NCBI GenBank assembly: GCA_903924985.1
Contig: CAIYDT010000134.1
Coordinates: 54,295-118,294, forward strand
DNA from: an uncultured Acetobacteraceae bacterium
Lineage (GTDB): Bacteria > Pseudomonadota > Alphaproteobacteria > Acetobacterales > Acetobacteraceae
Length of the DNA: 64,000 bases
Reading direction: 5' to 3'
Shown here: piece after piece, positions 1-9,517 of the stretch
How positions within the stretch are numbered: position 1 is the stretch's first letter
How the letters are laid out: each line of letters opens with the position of its first letter
Made by a program: the position numbers and the translations under genes
The notes under the pieces: model-generated
Told to the model about the DNA's origin: nothing
What the model saw: the letters and a program-made list of their open reading frames with translations, nothing else
Databases searched by the model: none

Positions 1-16
1 TGGCGGCAAACCGGCT

Positions 17-661
17 CTAGAAACTCAGGTTCAGGCTGAATGAGAAAGCGGGGCCGCCGAACTGATCGCGCCCGGCATTGATCGTCATTTTCGCATCTGG
101 AAAGCCCGAGATCTTGACCGGCTTCGAGATGCTGCAGCCGGTAAACAAAAGATCGAATTTGCGGCTTTTCCATACATCCGTGTCGAACATCAGCGCGATC
201 TGTACGTCCTTAATACCGTTGTATTTGAACCGCTTTGTGATGCCCAGGAAATCCAGCACCGGTGTAATCGGCACCTTATTGCCAGCGACCTGATCGCCGG
301 CGCCATCGTAACTCACCTTACCGTCGATCCCGATCTGCCCGATCACGCCCGGCTTGCCGGTGGCTATATTGAGCTTGCCGACGGTTATGGGCTTGGAGAG
401 CAACATATCGGAAAGCTGCTGAGGGAAATCGGTGGGCAGCGCCGCGTTGAGCTGAGCAAGGCAAGCCTCCAGTCCGTTCGGCGTTCCGGGGCCGGTTTCT
501 TGCTTGAGATTGCCTAAAATAGGACGAAGACTGTTCTCGAGGGCCTCCAGACGCACTGGTGTCGGCGCCGGCGAGCCCACCTTGGGCAGTCCAACCCAGG
601 TATGATACGCGTAGAGCGCGTCAGGGCCAAAATTCAATGGCTCCACTTTGAAACCGGACAT
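17..661 (-). CDS. Hypothetical protein, 214 aa
   Basis: I do not recognise the family. The start at 661 is chosen because GGAGG lies about 10 bases upstream on the minus strand; the frame stays open upstream to 751, but that part overlaps the decayed liv remnant and has no ribosome site. The product has no obvious signal peptide or membrane segment. Its C-terminal half is rich in glycine and hydrophobic/charged alternation (GQIGIDGKVSYDGAG, then a final FSFSLNLSF), which suggests a beta-rich fold. It lies alone beside a pseudogene, so context does not help. Function is unknown. Confidence 0.6.
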   Translation of the reverse strand: MSGFKVEPLNFGPDALYAYHTWVGLPKVGSPAPTPVRLEALENSLRPILGNLKQETGPGTPNGLEACLAQLNAALPTDFPQQLSDMLLSKPITVGKLNIATGKPGVIGQIGIDGKVSYDGAGDQVAGNKVPITPVLDFLGITKRFKYNGIKDVQIALMFDTDVWKSRKFDLLFTGCSISKPVKISGFPDAKMTINAGRDQFGGPAFSFSLNLSF

Positions 662-740
662 GTCGCAGCGACCTCCACTAAATGCGGGTTGCAGGACTCC
701 CTCGTAAAACCGTAGGCGTTTGCGCCTTCCGGGGCAAGTG

Positions 741-1094
741 CTGCTCGCCACCTGATAGGGTGCCGGCCAGTTGCGTCCGCCGTTCGGCGAGCCGCGGAAA
801 CAGCGCGTACATCCGCCCCAAATCGGCCTTCACATCGCCCCGGCCGCGCGCCCCGGTCAGCCGGGTGAAGGCCGCCGCGCGCCCGAGCTGCCCGTAGTTC
901 GTGGAGTCCGTGAGGGTAGTCGGCGCCTTGAAGCCGCGGGGGGAAGTCGCCTCATCGACGATCACCCCGCTCTGGATGGCGTCATTGGCCGAAGTGCGGA
1001 AGATGTAGTTGGCCTTATTGTCCGGCGGCACGAACTGCTTGGCGATCAGCGTGCCGGTGGCGACTTTGTTGATCGCCGGGATTTCCGCATGATG
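741..1094 (-). pseudogene. Chimeric remnant: LivK-like fragment fused in frame to a LivF-like fragment
   Basis: One open minus-strand frame joins pieces of two proteins that are normally separate. The upstream part (about 1094-880) reads like the middle of a LivK-type amino-acid-binding protein: [19 protein letters not shown], then IVDEA, then [10 protein letters not shown]. The downstream part (about 842-741) reads like the centre of the ABC ATPase Liv[12 protein letters not shown], then [11 protein letters not shown], breaking off inside the ABC signature. Walker A, Walker B and everything after the signature are missing. The simplest reading is a deletion that removed the rest of livK, the permease genes and the front of livF. 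The frame runs on to 678 and starts near 1124 without a convincing ribosome site. Nothing intact is seen from 662 to 1292. Confidence 0.75.
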
Positions 1095-1292
1095 GGCACC
1101 ATTCCGATTGTCACGCCGACACATCGGGGCGAGGTGTTAGCGGACGGTGATGGTCGGATCGAGCCCTACTTCCCCGGCTATCCCGCAGTTCGGGCTTGGC
1201 GCGACTCCTTGGGATGCGGAGGATGGGGGTGACTCAGCCTCCGTCTTGACTCCGGTCATGACTCCTTATCAAGAACTTAGGGGATTTCACGC

Positions 1293-2387
1293 GTGCCACG
1301 GCCAGATTCCGTCGAAGACCTGGACGAAGACTTCCTGCCCCCATCCTGGCAATTCCAGCCGGAACCGCCGGATGACGATCAACCAGCGCTGACCTTCTGG
1401 CCTGTCGCCGAACGCCCAAGGCCGGACCCGCTGCTCATTCCCCTGGCGCGCGCCCAGGACGCCATCGCGCGCCTGGAGGCGGGTGTGGACGCCGCATCCG
1501 AAGATATCGCCGCCGGCTTGCGCGCCCGCGTCTCGCTGCATGAGGCGTCTGGCTTCCTCGGCCACCACCATACTACCGTACACCCCCGCGATCTGGCGCT
1601 GCACGAGGCCGGGCTGACCGGATCCTACGCCGCCGCCTCTATCCTCGGGACGCTGGCGAACGAGCTGCCGTGGAGTTTCGCCAACGGCCTGGAGCACGAC
1701 GCCGCCCCCAAGGACTGGGTCGTGGATCAGGCGCTGCACTACGCCCGCCTATGGCGGCAATTGGCCACCCAACCCGGTGCGCACCGCCCCGAGCGTTGGG
1801 GTTCGGCGCTCACGCTGCTGGGCGCTGGCGGCTTGCATGATGACACCCTTGCCGGCTGGGCAGACGGTCTCCCCAACCGAACGCTGTCGCCCGGTCTGCT
1901 CGCGGCGGCCGAGGTCCTGACCAACGGCGTGCCGGAACACGGCCGCCGAGACCACCTGGACCTGCCCTCCGCCTATGTCGCCGCCTGCCTGTGGCGCTTG
2001 CACGGCTTCGGCCACGGGGTCGCGCTGCCCTTCTGGTCCGCCCCACTGTCCCGTATCGACGCCCTGGCCCAAAAAGCCGGCCTCGACTTCAATCTCGCCT
2101 ATCTCGACTGCATAACCGAAGCCGCCCTCCGCGCTCGGCGGGAACTGGGCGTTCTGCTGAGCGTCGAACGCAAGGCAACAGCCCTGAAAGCGGGCGGGCG
2201 GTCGCACCTCGCGGACGCCGTGGCATTCGCACTACGGGAACCCGTCGTGACCGCGCGCGGACTAGGGGAGGGGATCGGCGTCTCCACCCGCTCCGCTCTT
2301 GATTTGCTGAAGCGGCTGGCGGACGAGGGACTATTGCGGGAAGCAACGGGACGCTCTGCCTGGCGTGCGTTCGTGGTGGAAAGGTAG
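1293..2387 (+). CDS. DUF1612 / HTH-domain protein (RHE_PE00001-like)
   Basis: A 364-residue protein starting with GTG at 1293, eight bases after AGGGGA. It resembles the DUF1612 family known from rhizobial plasmids and chromosomes: an acidic, proline-rich N-terminus, a long helical middle (residues about 50-270) and a C-terminal helix-turn-helix. The last 45 residues ([18 protein letters not shown], then [11 protein letters not shown]) look like a winged-helix DNA-binding unit. The middle has DLALHEAG and HDAAPKDW motifs typical of the family. Biochemical function is not established for the family; DNA binding is inferred from the C-terminus. It stands alone, between a liv remnant and a catabolic hydrolase, so transfer from a plasmid is possible. 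Confidence 0.7.
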   Translation: MPRPDSVEDLDEDFLPPSWQFQPEPPDDDQPALTFWPVAERPRPDPLLIPLARAQDAIARLEAGVDAASEDIAAGLRARVSLHEASGFLGHHHTTVHPRDLALHEAGLTGSYAAASILGTLANELPWSFANGLEHDAAPKDWVVDQALHYARLWRQLATQPGAHRPERWGSALTLLGAGGLHDDTLAGWADGLPNRTLSPGLLAAAEVLTNGVPEHGRRDHLDLPSAYVAACLWRLHGFGHGVALPFWSAPLSRIDALAQKAGLDFNLAYLDCITEAALRARRELGVLLSVERKATALKAGGRSHLADAVAFALREPVVTARGLGEGIGVSTRSALDLLKRLADEGLLREATGRSAWRAFVVER

Positions 2388-2478
2388 GGGGCCGGACCCG
2401 GCAAAGAAGCTATTTCCCTCGGTTCGCCGCCCCTGTATGAGCGTCCGTCGCTTCCTCATGCCCTCAGGTTTCAGGTTC

Positions 2479-3165
2479 ATGGCCGATTACGTCATTCCCC
2501 CACCCGCCGTTGTTTCCGTCCCTGTCGCGGGCGGCGGCGCCTTCCCGGTGCGCCGTGTGTTCTGCGTCGGCCGCAACTATGCCGCCCACGCCCGCGAAAT
2601 GGGCAGCGATCCCGATCGCGAGCCGCCGTTCTTCTTTATGAAACCCTCCGACGCGCTGGTCCTGAACGACGCCGACATGCCGTACCCGTCGCAGACCAAG
2701 GACCTCCATCACGAGATGGAAATGGTCGTCGCGATCGGTAAGGGCGGCAAGGACATCTCCGTCGCCGACGCCCGGAGCCATGTCTACGGCTATGCCTGCG
2801 GCCTGGACATGACGCGCCGCGACATCCAGAATCAGGCGAAGAAGGAAGGTCGCCCGTGGGACATGGGCAAGGGCTTCGATAAGTCCGCCCCCATCAGCGC
2901 CATCGTGCCGGCCGCGAAGATCGGCCACCCCGGCAAAGGCCTGATCGAGCTGAAAGTGAATGGCAAGGTCACCCAAACCTCCGACCTGTCGATGCTGATC
3001 TGGAGCGTGTCGGAAACCATCTCCTACCTCTCGGGTCTGGTGGAATTGGCGCCCGGCGATCTGATTTACTCCGGCACGCCCGAAGGTGTGGCGGCGGTGA
3101 AGGTCGGCGACGTCATGGAAGGCGTTGTCGAGGGCGTTGGCACGATCCGTTGCCGCGTCGTCTGA
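2479..3165 (+). CDS. Fumarylacetoacetate hydrolase family protein
   Basis: A 228-residue single-domain FAH-fold hydrolase, the size of fumarylpyruvate hydrolases and YcgM-like acylpyruvases. The frame opens further upstream, but homology starts just after the ATG at 2479. [11 protein letters not shown] (residues 28-38) is the family's N-terminal signature. LHHEMEM supplies the divalent metal ligands Glu79 and Glu81, with Asp110 in CGLDMTRRD as the third; YSGTPEGV near residue 205 is the C-terminal signature. Such enzymes cleave a C-C bond in acylpyruvates at the end of gentisate, homogentisate or homoprotocatechuate pathways. The substrate cannot be read from sequence. The stop overlaps the start of the next gene by one base (TGATG), so the two are probably cotranscribed. 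Confidence 0.9.
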   Translation: MADYVIPPPAVVSVPVAGGGAFPVRRVFCVGRNYAAHAREMGSDPDREPPFFFMKPSDALVLNDADMPYPSQTKDLHHEMEMVVAIGKGGKDISVADARSHVYGYACGLDMTRRDIQNQAKKEGRPWDMGKGFDKSAPISAIVPAAKIGHPGKGLIELKVNGKVTQTSDLSMLIWSVSETISYLSGLVELAPGDLIYSGTPEGVAAVKVGDVMEGVVEGVGTIRCRVV

Positions 3166-3962
3166 TGCGGATCGCCACCTGGAACATCAATTCGTTGCGG
3201 CTCCGCATGCCGCTGCTGAAGGATCTCGTCGGGGCGTTGAACCCCGACGTTATCTGCCTGCAAGAGACGAAAGTCCCGGACGATCTGTTCCCGGCGGCGG
3301 GCCCCGTCGAGCTCGGTTACCCTCACGTCGCCTATCGCGGGATGAAGGGCTACAACGGGGTGGCAATCCTGTCCCGTTTGCCCATCCAGCGCCTGGATAT
3401 TTCTCCGGATTGGTGCGGCAAAGGCGATTGCCGGCATGTCGCCGTGACGGTGGATGCCCCCGGCGGACCGATCGAATTGCACGATTTCTACGTTCCCGCC
3501 GGCGGCGATGAGCCGGATCGGGGGGTCAATCCGAAATACGGCCACAAGCTGGATTTCATCGCCGAAGCCCGCAACTGGTTCGCCGCCCGCACCGGTCTGT
3601 CCCGCGCGGTGCTGGTTGGCGATCTGAACATCGCGCCGCTGGAACACGACGTCTGGAGCCACAAGCAGCTCCTGAACGTCGTCAGCCACACCCCCCCGGA
3701 AACCGAGGGCCTGAACGCCTGGATGAACGCCGGCTTCTACGACGCCTTGCGGCATTTCGTGCCAGAGGACCAGAAACTCTACACGTGGTGGTCCTACCGC
3801 AACAAAGATTGGAAGGTGGCCAACCGAGGCCGCCGCCTGGACCACATTTGGGTCACCCCCGATCTGCGTGGTGCCCTGAAAAGCCACACTGTCCTGACCG
3901 AGGCTCGCGATTGGGAACGCGGCTCCGACCACGTGCCGGTCTGTGTGGAGTTGGCGCTTTAG
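3165..3962 (+). CDS. xthA: Exodeoxyribonuclease III
   Basis: A 265-residue member of the exonuclease III/AP endonuclease family, acting on abasic sites and 3' blocked ends in DNA repair. The ATG at 3165 shares its first base with the stop of the upstream hydrolase; a TTG 15 bases earlier is possible but adds nothing conserved. Catalytic signatures are present in order: WNINS at residues 6-10, LQETK with the metal-binding Glu34, VGDLNIAP with the Asp/Asn pair, and SDHVPV with the terminal Asp-His. Length is normal for the family (about 260-270). It is coupled to an unrelated hydrolase gene, which is positional packing rather than a pathway. Confidence 0.95.
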   Translation: MRIATWNINSLRLRMPLLKDLVGALNPDVICLQETKVPDDLFPAAGPVELGYPHVAYRGMKGYNGVAILSRLPIQRLDISPDWCGKGDCRHVAVTVDAPGGPIELHDFYVPAGGDEPDRGVNPKYGHKLDFIAEARNWFAARTGLSRAVLVGDLNIAPLEHDVWSHKQLLNVVSHTPPETEGLNAWMNAGFYDALRHFVPEDQKLYTWWSYRNKDWKVANRGRRLDHIWVTPDLRGALKSHTVLTEARDWERGSDHVPVCVELAL

Positions 3963-3983
3963 GTTTCCAGATTGGACCCGACC

Positions 3984-5165
3984 ATGAAATACCTCAGCGA
4001 AAAGGGTACCGACTACCTCCAACGCGCTCGGGATATCGGTCCAGGCATCGACGCCGTGGCGGATGAGATCGAACAACTGCGCGATCTGCCCGCCCCCTTG
4101 TTCGCCGCCCTGCGCGAACGCGGCCTTTTCCGGCTGGTGCAGCCCGAGGACTACGGCGGCGCCGAACTCGACCCGCCCTCCCTGATCCAGGTGATCGAGG
4201 AAATCGCCAGCCACGACGCCAGCACGGCCTGGTGTGTCGGTCAGACAAACATCTGCGCGCTGACCGCCGCGTATCTGGAACCGGCAGTGGTCCAGGACAT
4301 CTTCGGCCCCGACACCGGCATCCTGGCCTGGGGCCCCGGCCCAGGGGAAGCCAAAGTAGTACCAGGCGGCTATCGGGTAACCGGCAACTTCGACTTCGCC
4401 AGCGGCAGCCGGTTAGCCTCCTGGCTCGGCGCGCATGTGCCGGTGATCGAAGCCGATGGCGCTAAGCGTCTGGGCGTTGATGGAAAGCCCCTCAGCGCCA
4501 CCATGTTCTTCCGCAAAAACACCGTGGAGGTGCGCGACACCTGGCAAACCATGGGCCTGCGCGGCACCGGTAGCGACAGTTATTCCGCCAAGGATCTGTT
4601 CGTGCCGGAGGCCTACACCATGGCGCGCGACGGGTCCGCGAAGCCTCGGGTCACAGGCGAGCTTTACGCGTTTACGCCGAGCACGCTGTACGCTGGGAGT
4701 TTCGCTGGCATAGCATTGGGCATTGCCCGCAGTGTCATGACGTCCTTCGTCGCCGAAGCGGCTGGGTCAGTGCCGCGCGGTGGCAGCCGCAGCCGAGCGG
4801 AGAACCACGTCATGCAATCGCACGTGGGATGGAATGAGGCACGGCTACGGGCGGCGCGTGTGTTCCTGCTGACCTCGGTGTCCGACATCTGGGCAGAGGC
4901 TCGGGTGCGCGGGCATTTGACGCAGGACGAGCTGATGACCATCCGCATGGCGTCCACCTTCGCGATCCAGTCGGCGAAGCAGGTTGTCGCCGCGCTGTAC
5001 GAGGCGGCGGGCGCGATGGCGATTTTCAATGCCCGGCCGTTCGAGCGGCGGTTCCGCGATATTCATACCGTGACGCAGCAGATCCAGGGACATCCGGAGC
5101 ATTTCGAGACGGTGGGGCAGGTGCTGCTCGGGCGGAAACCGGATCGGCCGTTGTTTACGTTTTGA
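3984..5165 (+). CDS. Acyl-CoA dehydrogenase-like flavoprotein (group D monooxygenase type)
   Basis: A 393-residue protein with the acyl-CoA dehydrogenase fold. N-terminal helices (LFAALRERGLFRLVQPEDYGG) are followed by a middle beta domain (GYRVTGNFDFASGS, then TWQTMGLRGTGSDSY) and a C-terminal helical domain. The middle motifs and C-terminal layout fit the subgroup that includes flavin-dependent monooxygenases such as HsaA and DszC rather than true beta-oxidation enzymes; those need a partner flavin reductase, which is not seen nearby. Start placed at ATG 3984; a TTG at 3972 is an alternative. It follows xthA by about 20 bases. Substrate is unknown. Confidence 0.8.
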   Translation: MKYLSEKGTDYLQRARDIGPGIDAVADEIEQLRDLPAPLFAALRERGLFRLVQPEDYGGAELDPPSLIQVIEEIASHDASTAWCVGQTNICALTAAYLEPAVVQDIFGPDTGILAWGPGPGEAKVVPGGYRVTGNFDFASGSRLASWLGAHVPVIEADGAKRLGVDGKPLSATMFFRKNTVEVRDTWQTMGLRGTGSDSYSAKDLFVPEAYTMARDGSAKPRVTGELYAFTPSTLYAGSFAGIALGIARSVMTSFVAEAAGSVPRGGSRSRAENHVMQSHVGWNEARLRAARVFLLTSVSDIWAEARVRGHLTQDELMTIRMASTFAIQSAKQVVAALYEAAGAMAIFNARPFERRFRDIHTVTQQIQGHPEHFETVGQVLLGRKPDRPLFTF

Positions 5166-5358
5166 GGTAGAGGGAACCTTTTAACGAAACCCGAACCTGG
5201 CATCAGGCACCCCTTACGCCTGAGGTGGACCCGCCGCCATACGCAGCTTGGTGTAAGCGATCGTGATATTTCCGGGCGAACGCCGTGGAGAGTTACCGCT
5301 GAGCTGACACGCCGCCGCATTCAGGTTAGCCTTTACCTCGAAAAGAGTCGGACAGCAC

Positions 5359-5709
5359 ATGACCGTCACCATCCACGGTATCAAGGCCTGCGACACCATG
5401 AAGAAGGCCCGCATCTGGCTGGAATCCCATGGCGTGGCGCATGACTTCCACGACTACAAGACGCAGGGCATTAGCGAAGCAACGCTGCGCGGTTGGGTGG
5501 GCCAAATCGGCTGGGAGCCCTTGTTGAACCGTGCCGGCACCACCTTCCGCAAGCTGCCGGAAGCGGAGCGCCAGAACCTGGATGAAGCCCGCGCCATCCG
5601 GCTGATGCTGGCCCAGCCCTCAATGATCAAGCGCCCGGTGCTGGCGGTGGAGGGCGATCTGCTGGTCGGTTTCAAGCCGGAAGCCTACGCGGCGCGCTTC
5701 GGCGCTTAA
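5359..5709 (+). CDS. ArsC/Spx/YffB-family thioredoxin-fold protein
   Basis: A 116-residue protein of the arsenate-reductase-like family, close to YffB. The N-terminus TIHGIKACDTMKKA places a single cysteine at residue 11, where ArsC and YffB keep their active cysteine; there is no CXXC. FRKLPEAERQNLDEA and the PSMIKRPVL motif near residue 88 are typical of the group. YffB-like proteins are thought to be glutathione-dependent reductases, but the physiological substrate is unknown; the Spx branch binds RNA polymerase, and nothing here supports that role. The 193 bases upstream (5166-5358) hold no recognisable gene. Confidence 0.88.
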   Translation: MTVTIHGIKACDTMKKARIWLESHGVAHDFHDYKTQGISEATLRGWVGQIGWEPLLNRAGTTFRKLPEAERQNLDEARAIRLMLAQPSMIKRPVLAVEGDLLVGFKPEAYAARFGA

Positions 5710-5743
5710 CCCATCACGCGCGGCTCGCCATTTCGCCGCTCGT

Positions 5744-6166
5744 GTGTTCGATGAACTCCGTCGTGATTTCCTCGTGCCGCACCATGCGTCGGGTGGCCCG
5801 CAGCGTCGCGAGTTGACTCGGGGCGGACTGGCAAGCGCGATGGTCGAGATCGCGGAAACCGCCGGTATATCGATCACGTCCGATGAGATCGCGATAGCTG
5901 CTTCCGATCCGGTTCGCGCCGCGTGCGAACTGTTGGGTTTCAATCCCCTGCATGTCGCGCATGAGGGGCGGTTCGTGGTTTTCGTCGCGCCCGAGGAAAC
6001 CGAACGGGCGCTGGCGAGCCTGCGCCGACATACCGTGTCGGGAGAGGCAGCGGTTATCGGGCAAGTCCGCGGCGTTCCCGCCGGCTTGGTGTCATGCCGC
6101 GGTCCGTTCGGCACCGAACGGGCGATCGATATGCTGAGCGGGGAGCAGTTGCCGCGGATTTATTGA
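5744..6166 (+). pseudogene. hypE: hypE remnant: C-terminal domain of hydrogenase maturation factor
   Basis: From about residue 25 the frame matches the C-terminal half of HypE, the AIR-synthase-like enzyme that makes the cyanide ligand of [NiFe] hydrogenase: LTRGGLASAMVEIAE, then RAACELLGFNPLHVAHEG, then a normal end SGEQLPRIY. HypE proteins usually exceed 330 residues; the whole N-terminal ATP-binding half is missing. The sequence before TRGGL (5744-5800) no longer matches HypE, and the GTG at 5744 has no good ribosome site. HypE needs the intact C-terminal tail including a final Cys; here the last residue is Tyr after PRI. No other hyp or hydrogenase gene is in the window, so this is a dead fragment ending head-on against the acyl carrier protein gene. 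Confidence 0.8.
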
Positions 6167-6403
6167 TCAACGGCCGATATAATCGATGGCCCCGTCCAAC
6201 GTGAACAGCTTCGGATAATTCCGCTCGGGAATTTCGATCTTCGTGCGTTCATGCAGCGCGGCGATAAAATTCAGAAAATCCATCGAATCGAGGTCGAGTT
6301 CGTCCCTGAGCTGGACGGTGCCCTTTAACACCGCATAGTCCGCTTCCGGCGCGATGCCCGCCAGCACGTCGAGCACGATATCGCGCGCTTCCGCCTTGTT
6401 CAT
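6167..6403 (-). CDS. Acyl carrier protein
   Basis: A 78-residue acyl carrier protein. The phosphopantetheine attachment site is Ser40 in LDLDSMDFLNF, a normal DSxx motif, followed by helix-3 residues TKIEIPERNYPKLFTLDGAIDY that differ from the fatty-acid-synthase ACP. It is the last gene of the acs-E1-E2 operon and overlaps the E2 gene by four bases (ATGA). A carrier protein coupled to a pyruvate-dehydrogenase-like complex suggests that acyl groups made or activated by the complex and ligase are passed to this carrier; that is inference from position. It is not the primary fatty-acid ACP, which normally sits beside fabD/fabG/fabF. Confidence 0.9.
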   Translation of the reverse strand: MNKAEARDIVLDVLAGIAPEADYAVLKGTVQLRDELDLDSMDFLNFIAALHERTKIEIPERNYPKLFTLDGAIDYIGR

Positions 6404-7542
6404 AATGTTTCCGCCTCCTGCAACAGCCGCGCGATCCCGGTCAGCAGTAAGCCGCCCCGATGGCCATCGCTCGCGCGGTGATCTCCAGCCAATGTGACCG
6501 TAACGACCGGGCGCGGTCCAATGGCGTTGTTCACGACCCAGGGGCGTGTGACAATCCGGCCGATGCCGATCATCGCCACCTGCGGTGGATAGATGATCGG
6601 CAGAACGGTCTCCGCGCCTCGGTCGCCGAGGCTTGTGACGGTGACAGAGGAATCGCTAAGTTCGGAACTGCGTAAGCCGGACCCGCGCGCTCGCAGGACA
6701 AGATCGCGCATGGCCGCCATCAGTTCGTCCAAGGAACGGTGATCGGTATCGCGGATCGTCGGTGCCACCAGGCCGCCGCCACGCAGCGCGATGGCCCAGC
6801 CGACATGCACGCCGTCGGCTTGGCGGAATTTATTGTCTTCCCAAAAGCCGTTCAACTCCGGCATTCTGGCCATCGCCAAGCTGATCGCACGTAAAAAGAA
6901 CGCCGCTGGCAACAGGCGTTCCGGCGGGGACCGTTCGCTATTAAGGCGTTCGAGACGAGCGGTCATGGCGCTGACGTCGAAGGTCTCACTGACGTAATAA
7001 TGGGGGATTTCCCGTTTCGACCGGCTCATGGCGGCGGCGATCGCCTGGCGCATCGCGGCCGGATCGAATCCGGTACGGCGTCGCACCGGCAACGCGGGTG
7101 GGCCGGCTGCTTCGACGTCCGCCAGAACGATCGCACCGCCAGGTCCGGAGCCGACGATGTGCTGGACGTCGATCCCCCGCTCCGCGGCCACGCGGCGGGC
7201 CACGGGAGAGATGCGGGGATGATCCGCGGTTATCGCGGGCTCAGGTACGAATGCTGGCGGCGGCGATGCAGAAGGGGCCGCAGCTTGGGGCGGCGGCACT
7301 ACCTGCTCCGCTCCATCGATTTCGGCGAGAACCGTGCCGACCGGTACCCGACCGCCGACCGGAACCAGGGTTTTCGTCACCACTCCGTCGTTAAAGATCT
7401 CGATTTCGATCGCGCCCTTCTGTGTCTCCACAACAGCGACGATATCGCCGCGTTTGACCGTAGCGCCGGGCTTGACCAGCCATTCCACCAACGTGCCGGC
7501 TTCCATGTCGGCGCCCAGCGAGGGCATGCGGAAATCGGTCAT
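6400..7542 (-). CDS. Dihydrolipoamide acyltransferase (E2) of a 2-oxo acid dehydrogenase complex
   Basis: A 380-residue E2. The lipoyl domain (1-80) carries the lipoylated Lys42 in [15 protein letters not shown] proline/alanine linker is followed by a peripheral-subunit-binding domain near 110-142 ([28 protein letters not shown]). The catalytic domain contains [17 protein letters not shown] and ends with [12 protein letters not shown], holding the active His and Asp. The lipoyl motif is QKG rather than the common DKA. The start at 7542 overlaps the stop of the E1-beta gene (ATGA) and the lipoyl domain begins at once. No E3 (dihydrolipoamide dehydrogenase) is encoded in the operon, so it must borrow one. 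Probably oxidises pyruvate or acetoin-like substrates to acetyl-CoA. Confidence 0.92.
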   Translation of the reverse strand: MTDFRMPSLGADMEAGTLVEWLVKPGATVKRGDIVAVVETQKGAIEIEIFNDGVVTKTLVPVGGRVPVGTVLAEIDGAEQVVPPPQAAAPSASPPPAFVPEPAITADHPRISPVARRVAAERGIDVQHIVGSGPGGAIVLADVEAAGPPALPVRRRTGFDPAAMRQAIAAAMSRSKREIPHYYVSETFDVSAMTARLERLNSERSPPERLLPAAFFLRAISLAMARMPELNGFWEDNKFRQADGVHVGWAIALRGGGLVAPTIRDTDHRSLDELMAAMRDLVLRARGSGLRSSELSDSSVTVTSLGDRGAETVLPIIYPPQVAMIGIGRIVTRPWVVNNAIGPRPVVTVTLAGDHRASDGHRGGLLLTGIARLLQEAETL

Positions 7543-8534
7543 TTGTTCGCGACCAAGGCCCGCGCCGCGGCAGCGATGGCGGATGGTTGCGGCAGCGCCG
7601 CCTGTTCGAGGTGGGCCGCATAGGGAATCGGCACCTCCCGCGAACAAACACGGGTGATCGGTGCGTCGAGGTCGAAGAAGGCGCCTTCCATGATACGGGC
7701 GGAAATCTCGGCCGACAGCGACCCGGATTTCCACCCTTCGTCGACGATTACGGCCCGCCTCGTCCGCCGTATCGAATCCAGAATGGCTGGTGTATCCAAT
7801 GGACGAAGGACGCGCAGATCGATCACTTCGGCCTCAATTCCCTCTTGCCGCAACGTCTCCGCCGCGTCCAACGTCTTGAATAGCGAGCCACCGTAGCTAA
7901 TCAGCGTAACGTCGCGGCCGGGACGTCGTACTTTGGCCGAGGTTATGTCAACGCTGGCGATGGCCGGATCGAGGTCGTCTTCCCGATTGTATAACATCAC
8001 ATGCTCGAATATCAGCACCGGGTTGGGATCATCGATGGCAGATTGCAACATAAACCGAGCATCCTCGACAGTCGCGGGTGCCAGTATTTTGAGGCCGGGA
8101 ATGTGGGCATACCAGCCCTCCAGACTATGCGAATGCTGCGCCGCAAGCTGCTTTCCTGCTCCGGTTGCCATGCGAATCACCAGCGGCACGGAAAACTGCC
8201 CGCCCGACATATGCGGAATCGTGGCTGCATTGTTGACGATTTGGTCGAGCGCCAGAAGGCTGAAATTCACCGTCATGATTTCCACGATCGGCCGCATGCC
8301 GGCGATGGCGGCACCGATGCCGGCCCCGACATAAGCGTTTTCCGACAGTGGGGTATCGCGGATTTTGTCTTCGCCCAGCTCTTCGGACAGGCCTTTTGTC
8401 ACCGCATAACAACCGCCGTAACGCGCGACATCCTCGCCCATTAGGAAGACCCGGGGATCCGCGAGAATCGCGGCGCGGATCGCCTGTTTGCATGCCTCGC
8501 GGTAAGTCATGCGCTGTGACACGGTCGTACTCAT
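7539..8534 (-). CDS. 2-oxo acid dehydrogenase E1 component, beta subunit
   Basis: A 331-residue E1-beta, a transketolase-like pyrimidine-binding plus C-terminal domain protein. Signatures: [10 protein letters not shown] near residue 31, [17 protein letters not shown], the metal/pyrimidine region [26 protein letters not shown], and [14 protein letters not shown] in the C-terminal domain. It pairs with the alpha subunit encoded just upstream to form the alpha2beta2 thiamine diphosphate enzyme that decarboxylates the 2-oxo acid. The ATG at 8534 overlaps the alpha stop by four bases, so translation is probably coupled. The family includes pyruvate, acetoin and branched-chain enzymes; the pairing with an acetate-CoA ligase favours a C2 (pyruvate/acetoin) role. 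Confidence 0.93.
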   Translation of the reverse strand: MSTTVSQRMTYREACKQAIRAAILADPRVFLMGEDVARYGGCYAVTKGLSEELGEDKIRDTPLSENAYVGAGIGAAIAGMRPIVEIMTVNFSLLALDQIVNNAATIPHMSGGQFSVPLVIRMATGAGKQLAAQHSHSLEGWYAHIPGLKILAPATVEDARFMLQSAIDDPNPVLIFEHVMLYNREDDLDPAIASVDITSAKVRRPGRDVTLISYGGSLFKTLDAAETLRQEGIEAEVIDLRVLRPLDTPAILDSIRRTRRAVIVDEGWKSGSLSAEISARIMEGAFFDLDAPITRVCSREVPIPYAAHLEQAALPQPSAIAAAARALVANK

Positions 8535-9517
8535 TGCGGTACGCGGTCCATGATGGTGAATTTCTCCAGGTCCTCCACCGGCTCCCAAGTGCCGGCTTCG
8601 GCGAATACGACGGCTGCCTCGATCTCCGTCGCGACGGATGTTTCGATTTCAGCGACTTCACCTGCGCGCAGAATGCCGTTTTGTTCCAGCCAGGTTTCCA
8701 GGTGCTTGATCGGATCTTTCTCGCGCCACGCGGCAACCTCCTCGCGGCTTCGATAGAGCTGCGGGTCGAACAATGAATGGGCTCTGAAGCGATACGTACG
8801 GCACTCAAGCAGGTATGGTTCGCTCGTTCGTTTGATTCGCTCGATCGCGTACTGCGCTGCCACTTCGACCGCGACAACATCCATACCATCGACCGTCTCG
8901 CCTGCCATGCGGTAGGCGATCGCCTTGCGTTCGATATGCGTTTCGGCTTCGGCACGCTCCAATGCCATACCCATCGAGTAGAGGTTATTCTCGCACACGA
9001 ACAAAACAGGCAATTTCCAGAGTTCGGCCAGGTTCAAGCTTTCATGGAACGATCCTTCGTCGACCGCGCCATCCCCGAAGAAGCAGATGGTCACTGCATC
9101 GCGGCCAAGCATCTTGTCACCCATGGCGATTCCGACGGCGAGGGGCAAGCCGCCACCCACGATCGCATTGCCGCCGTAGAATCTTTTGGCGCGATCGAAT
9201 ATGTGCATCGACCCACCTCTTCCGAGGCAACACCCTTCCTGCTTGCCATACAGCTCGGCCATCAGAACATTCATGCCAATACCGCGGGCCAGCGCCTGGC
9301 CATGCTCGCGATAGGTGGCGACGATTGCGTCTTCAGGTCGCAGTGCCTCGACAACGCCGACCGAGACTGCTTCCTCCCCGTCGTAAAGATGCATGAAGCC
9401 GCGTATTTTCTCGTTCTGATAGAGTTCGGAGCATTTCTCCTCAAACCGCCGAATACGAAGCATCGCCGTCAACAAATGGCGCAAATGCGTACGGTCGAGG
9501 TGCACCTTGTCTGTCAT
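8531..9517 (-). CDS. 2-oxo acid dehydrogenase E1 component, alpha subunit
   Basis: A 328-residue E1-alpha of the pyruvate/acetoin dehydrogenase type. The thiamine diphosphate motif runs from GDG at 148-150 ([17 protein letters not shown]) to NN at 177-178 ([10 protein letters not shown]). [16 protein letters not shown] and [11 protein letters not shown] are the usual N-terminal signatures, and [10 protein letters not shown] precedes the cofactor loop. Length is normal for the split alpha/beta enzymes. Start at 9517 is fixed by a four-base ATGA overlap with the acs stop. Part of the operon acs-E1a-E1b-E2-ACP, presumably all read from the promoter near 11.35 kb. Confidence 0.94.
   Translation of the reverse strand: MTDKVHLDRTHLRHLLTAMLRIRRFEEKCSELYQNEKIRGFMHLYDGEEAVSVGVVEALRPEDAIVATYREHGQALARGIGMNVLMAELYGKQEGCCLGRGGSMHIFDRAKRFYGGNAIVGGGLPLAVGIAMGDKMLGRDAVTICFFGDGAVDEGSFHESLNLAELWKLPVLFVCENNLYSMGMALERAEAETHIERKAIAYRMAGETVDGMDVVAVEVAAQYAIERIKRTSEPYLLECRTYRFRAHSLFDPQLYRSREEVAAWREKDPIKHLETWLEQNGILRAGEVAEIETSVATEIEAAVVFAEAGTWEPVEDLEKFTIMDRVPQ

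Noticed and set aside
771..1232. A plus-strand frame of 153 residues over the liv remnant
   Set aside because: It is antisense to the recognisable LivK/LivF fragments and has no similarity of its own.
3066..4214. A 382-residue minus-strand open frame opposite xthA and the flavoprotein gene
   Set aside because: It is the antisense of two well-supported genes, has no recognisable motif and reflects the GC-rich third-position bias.
5714..5810. Minus-strand tail reading RRMVRHEEITTEFIEHTSGE before a stop
   Set aside because: It looks protein-like and could be the end of another broken gene, but I cannot assign a family and it overlaps the non-matching start of the hypE remnant.
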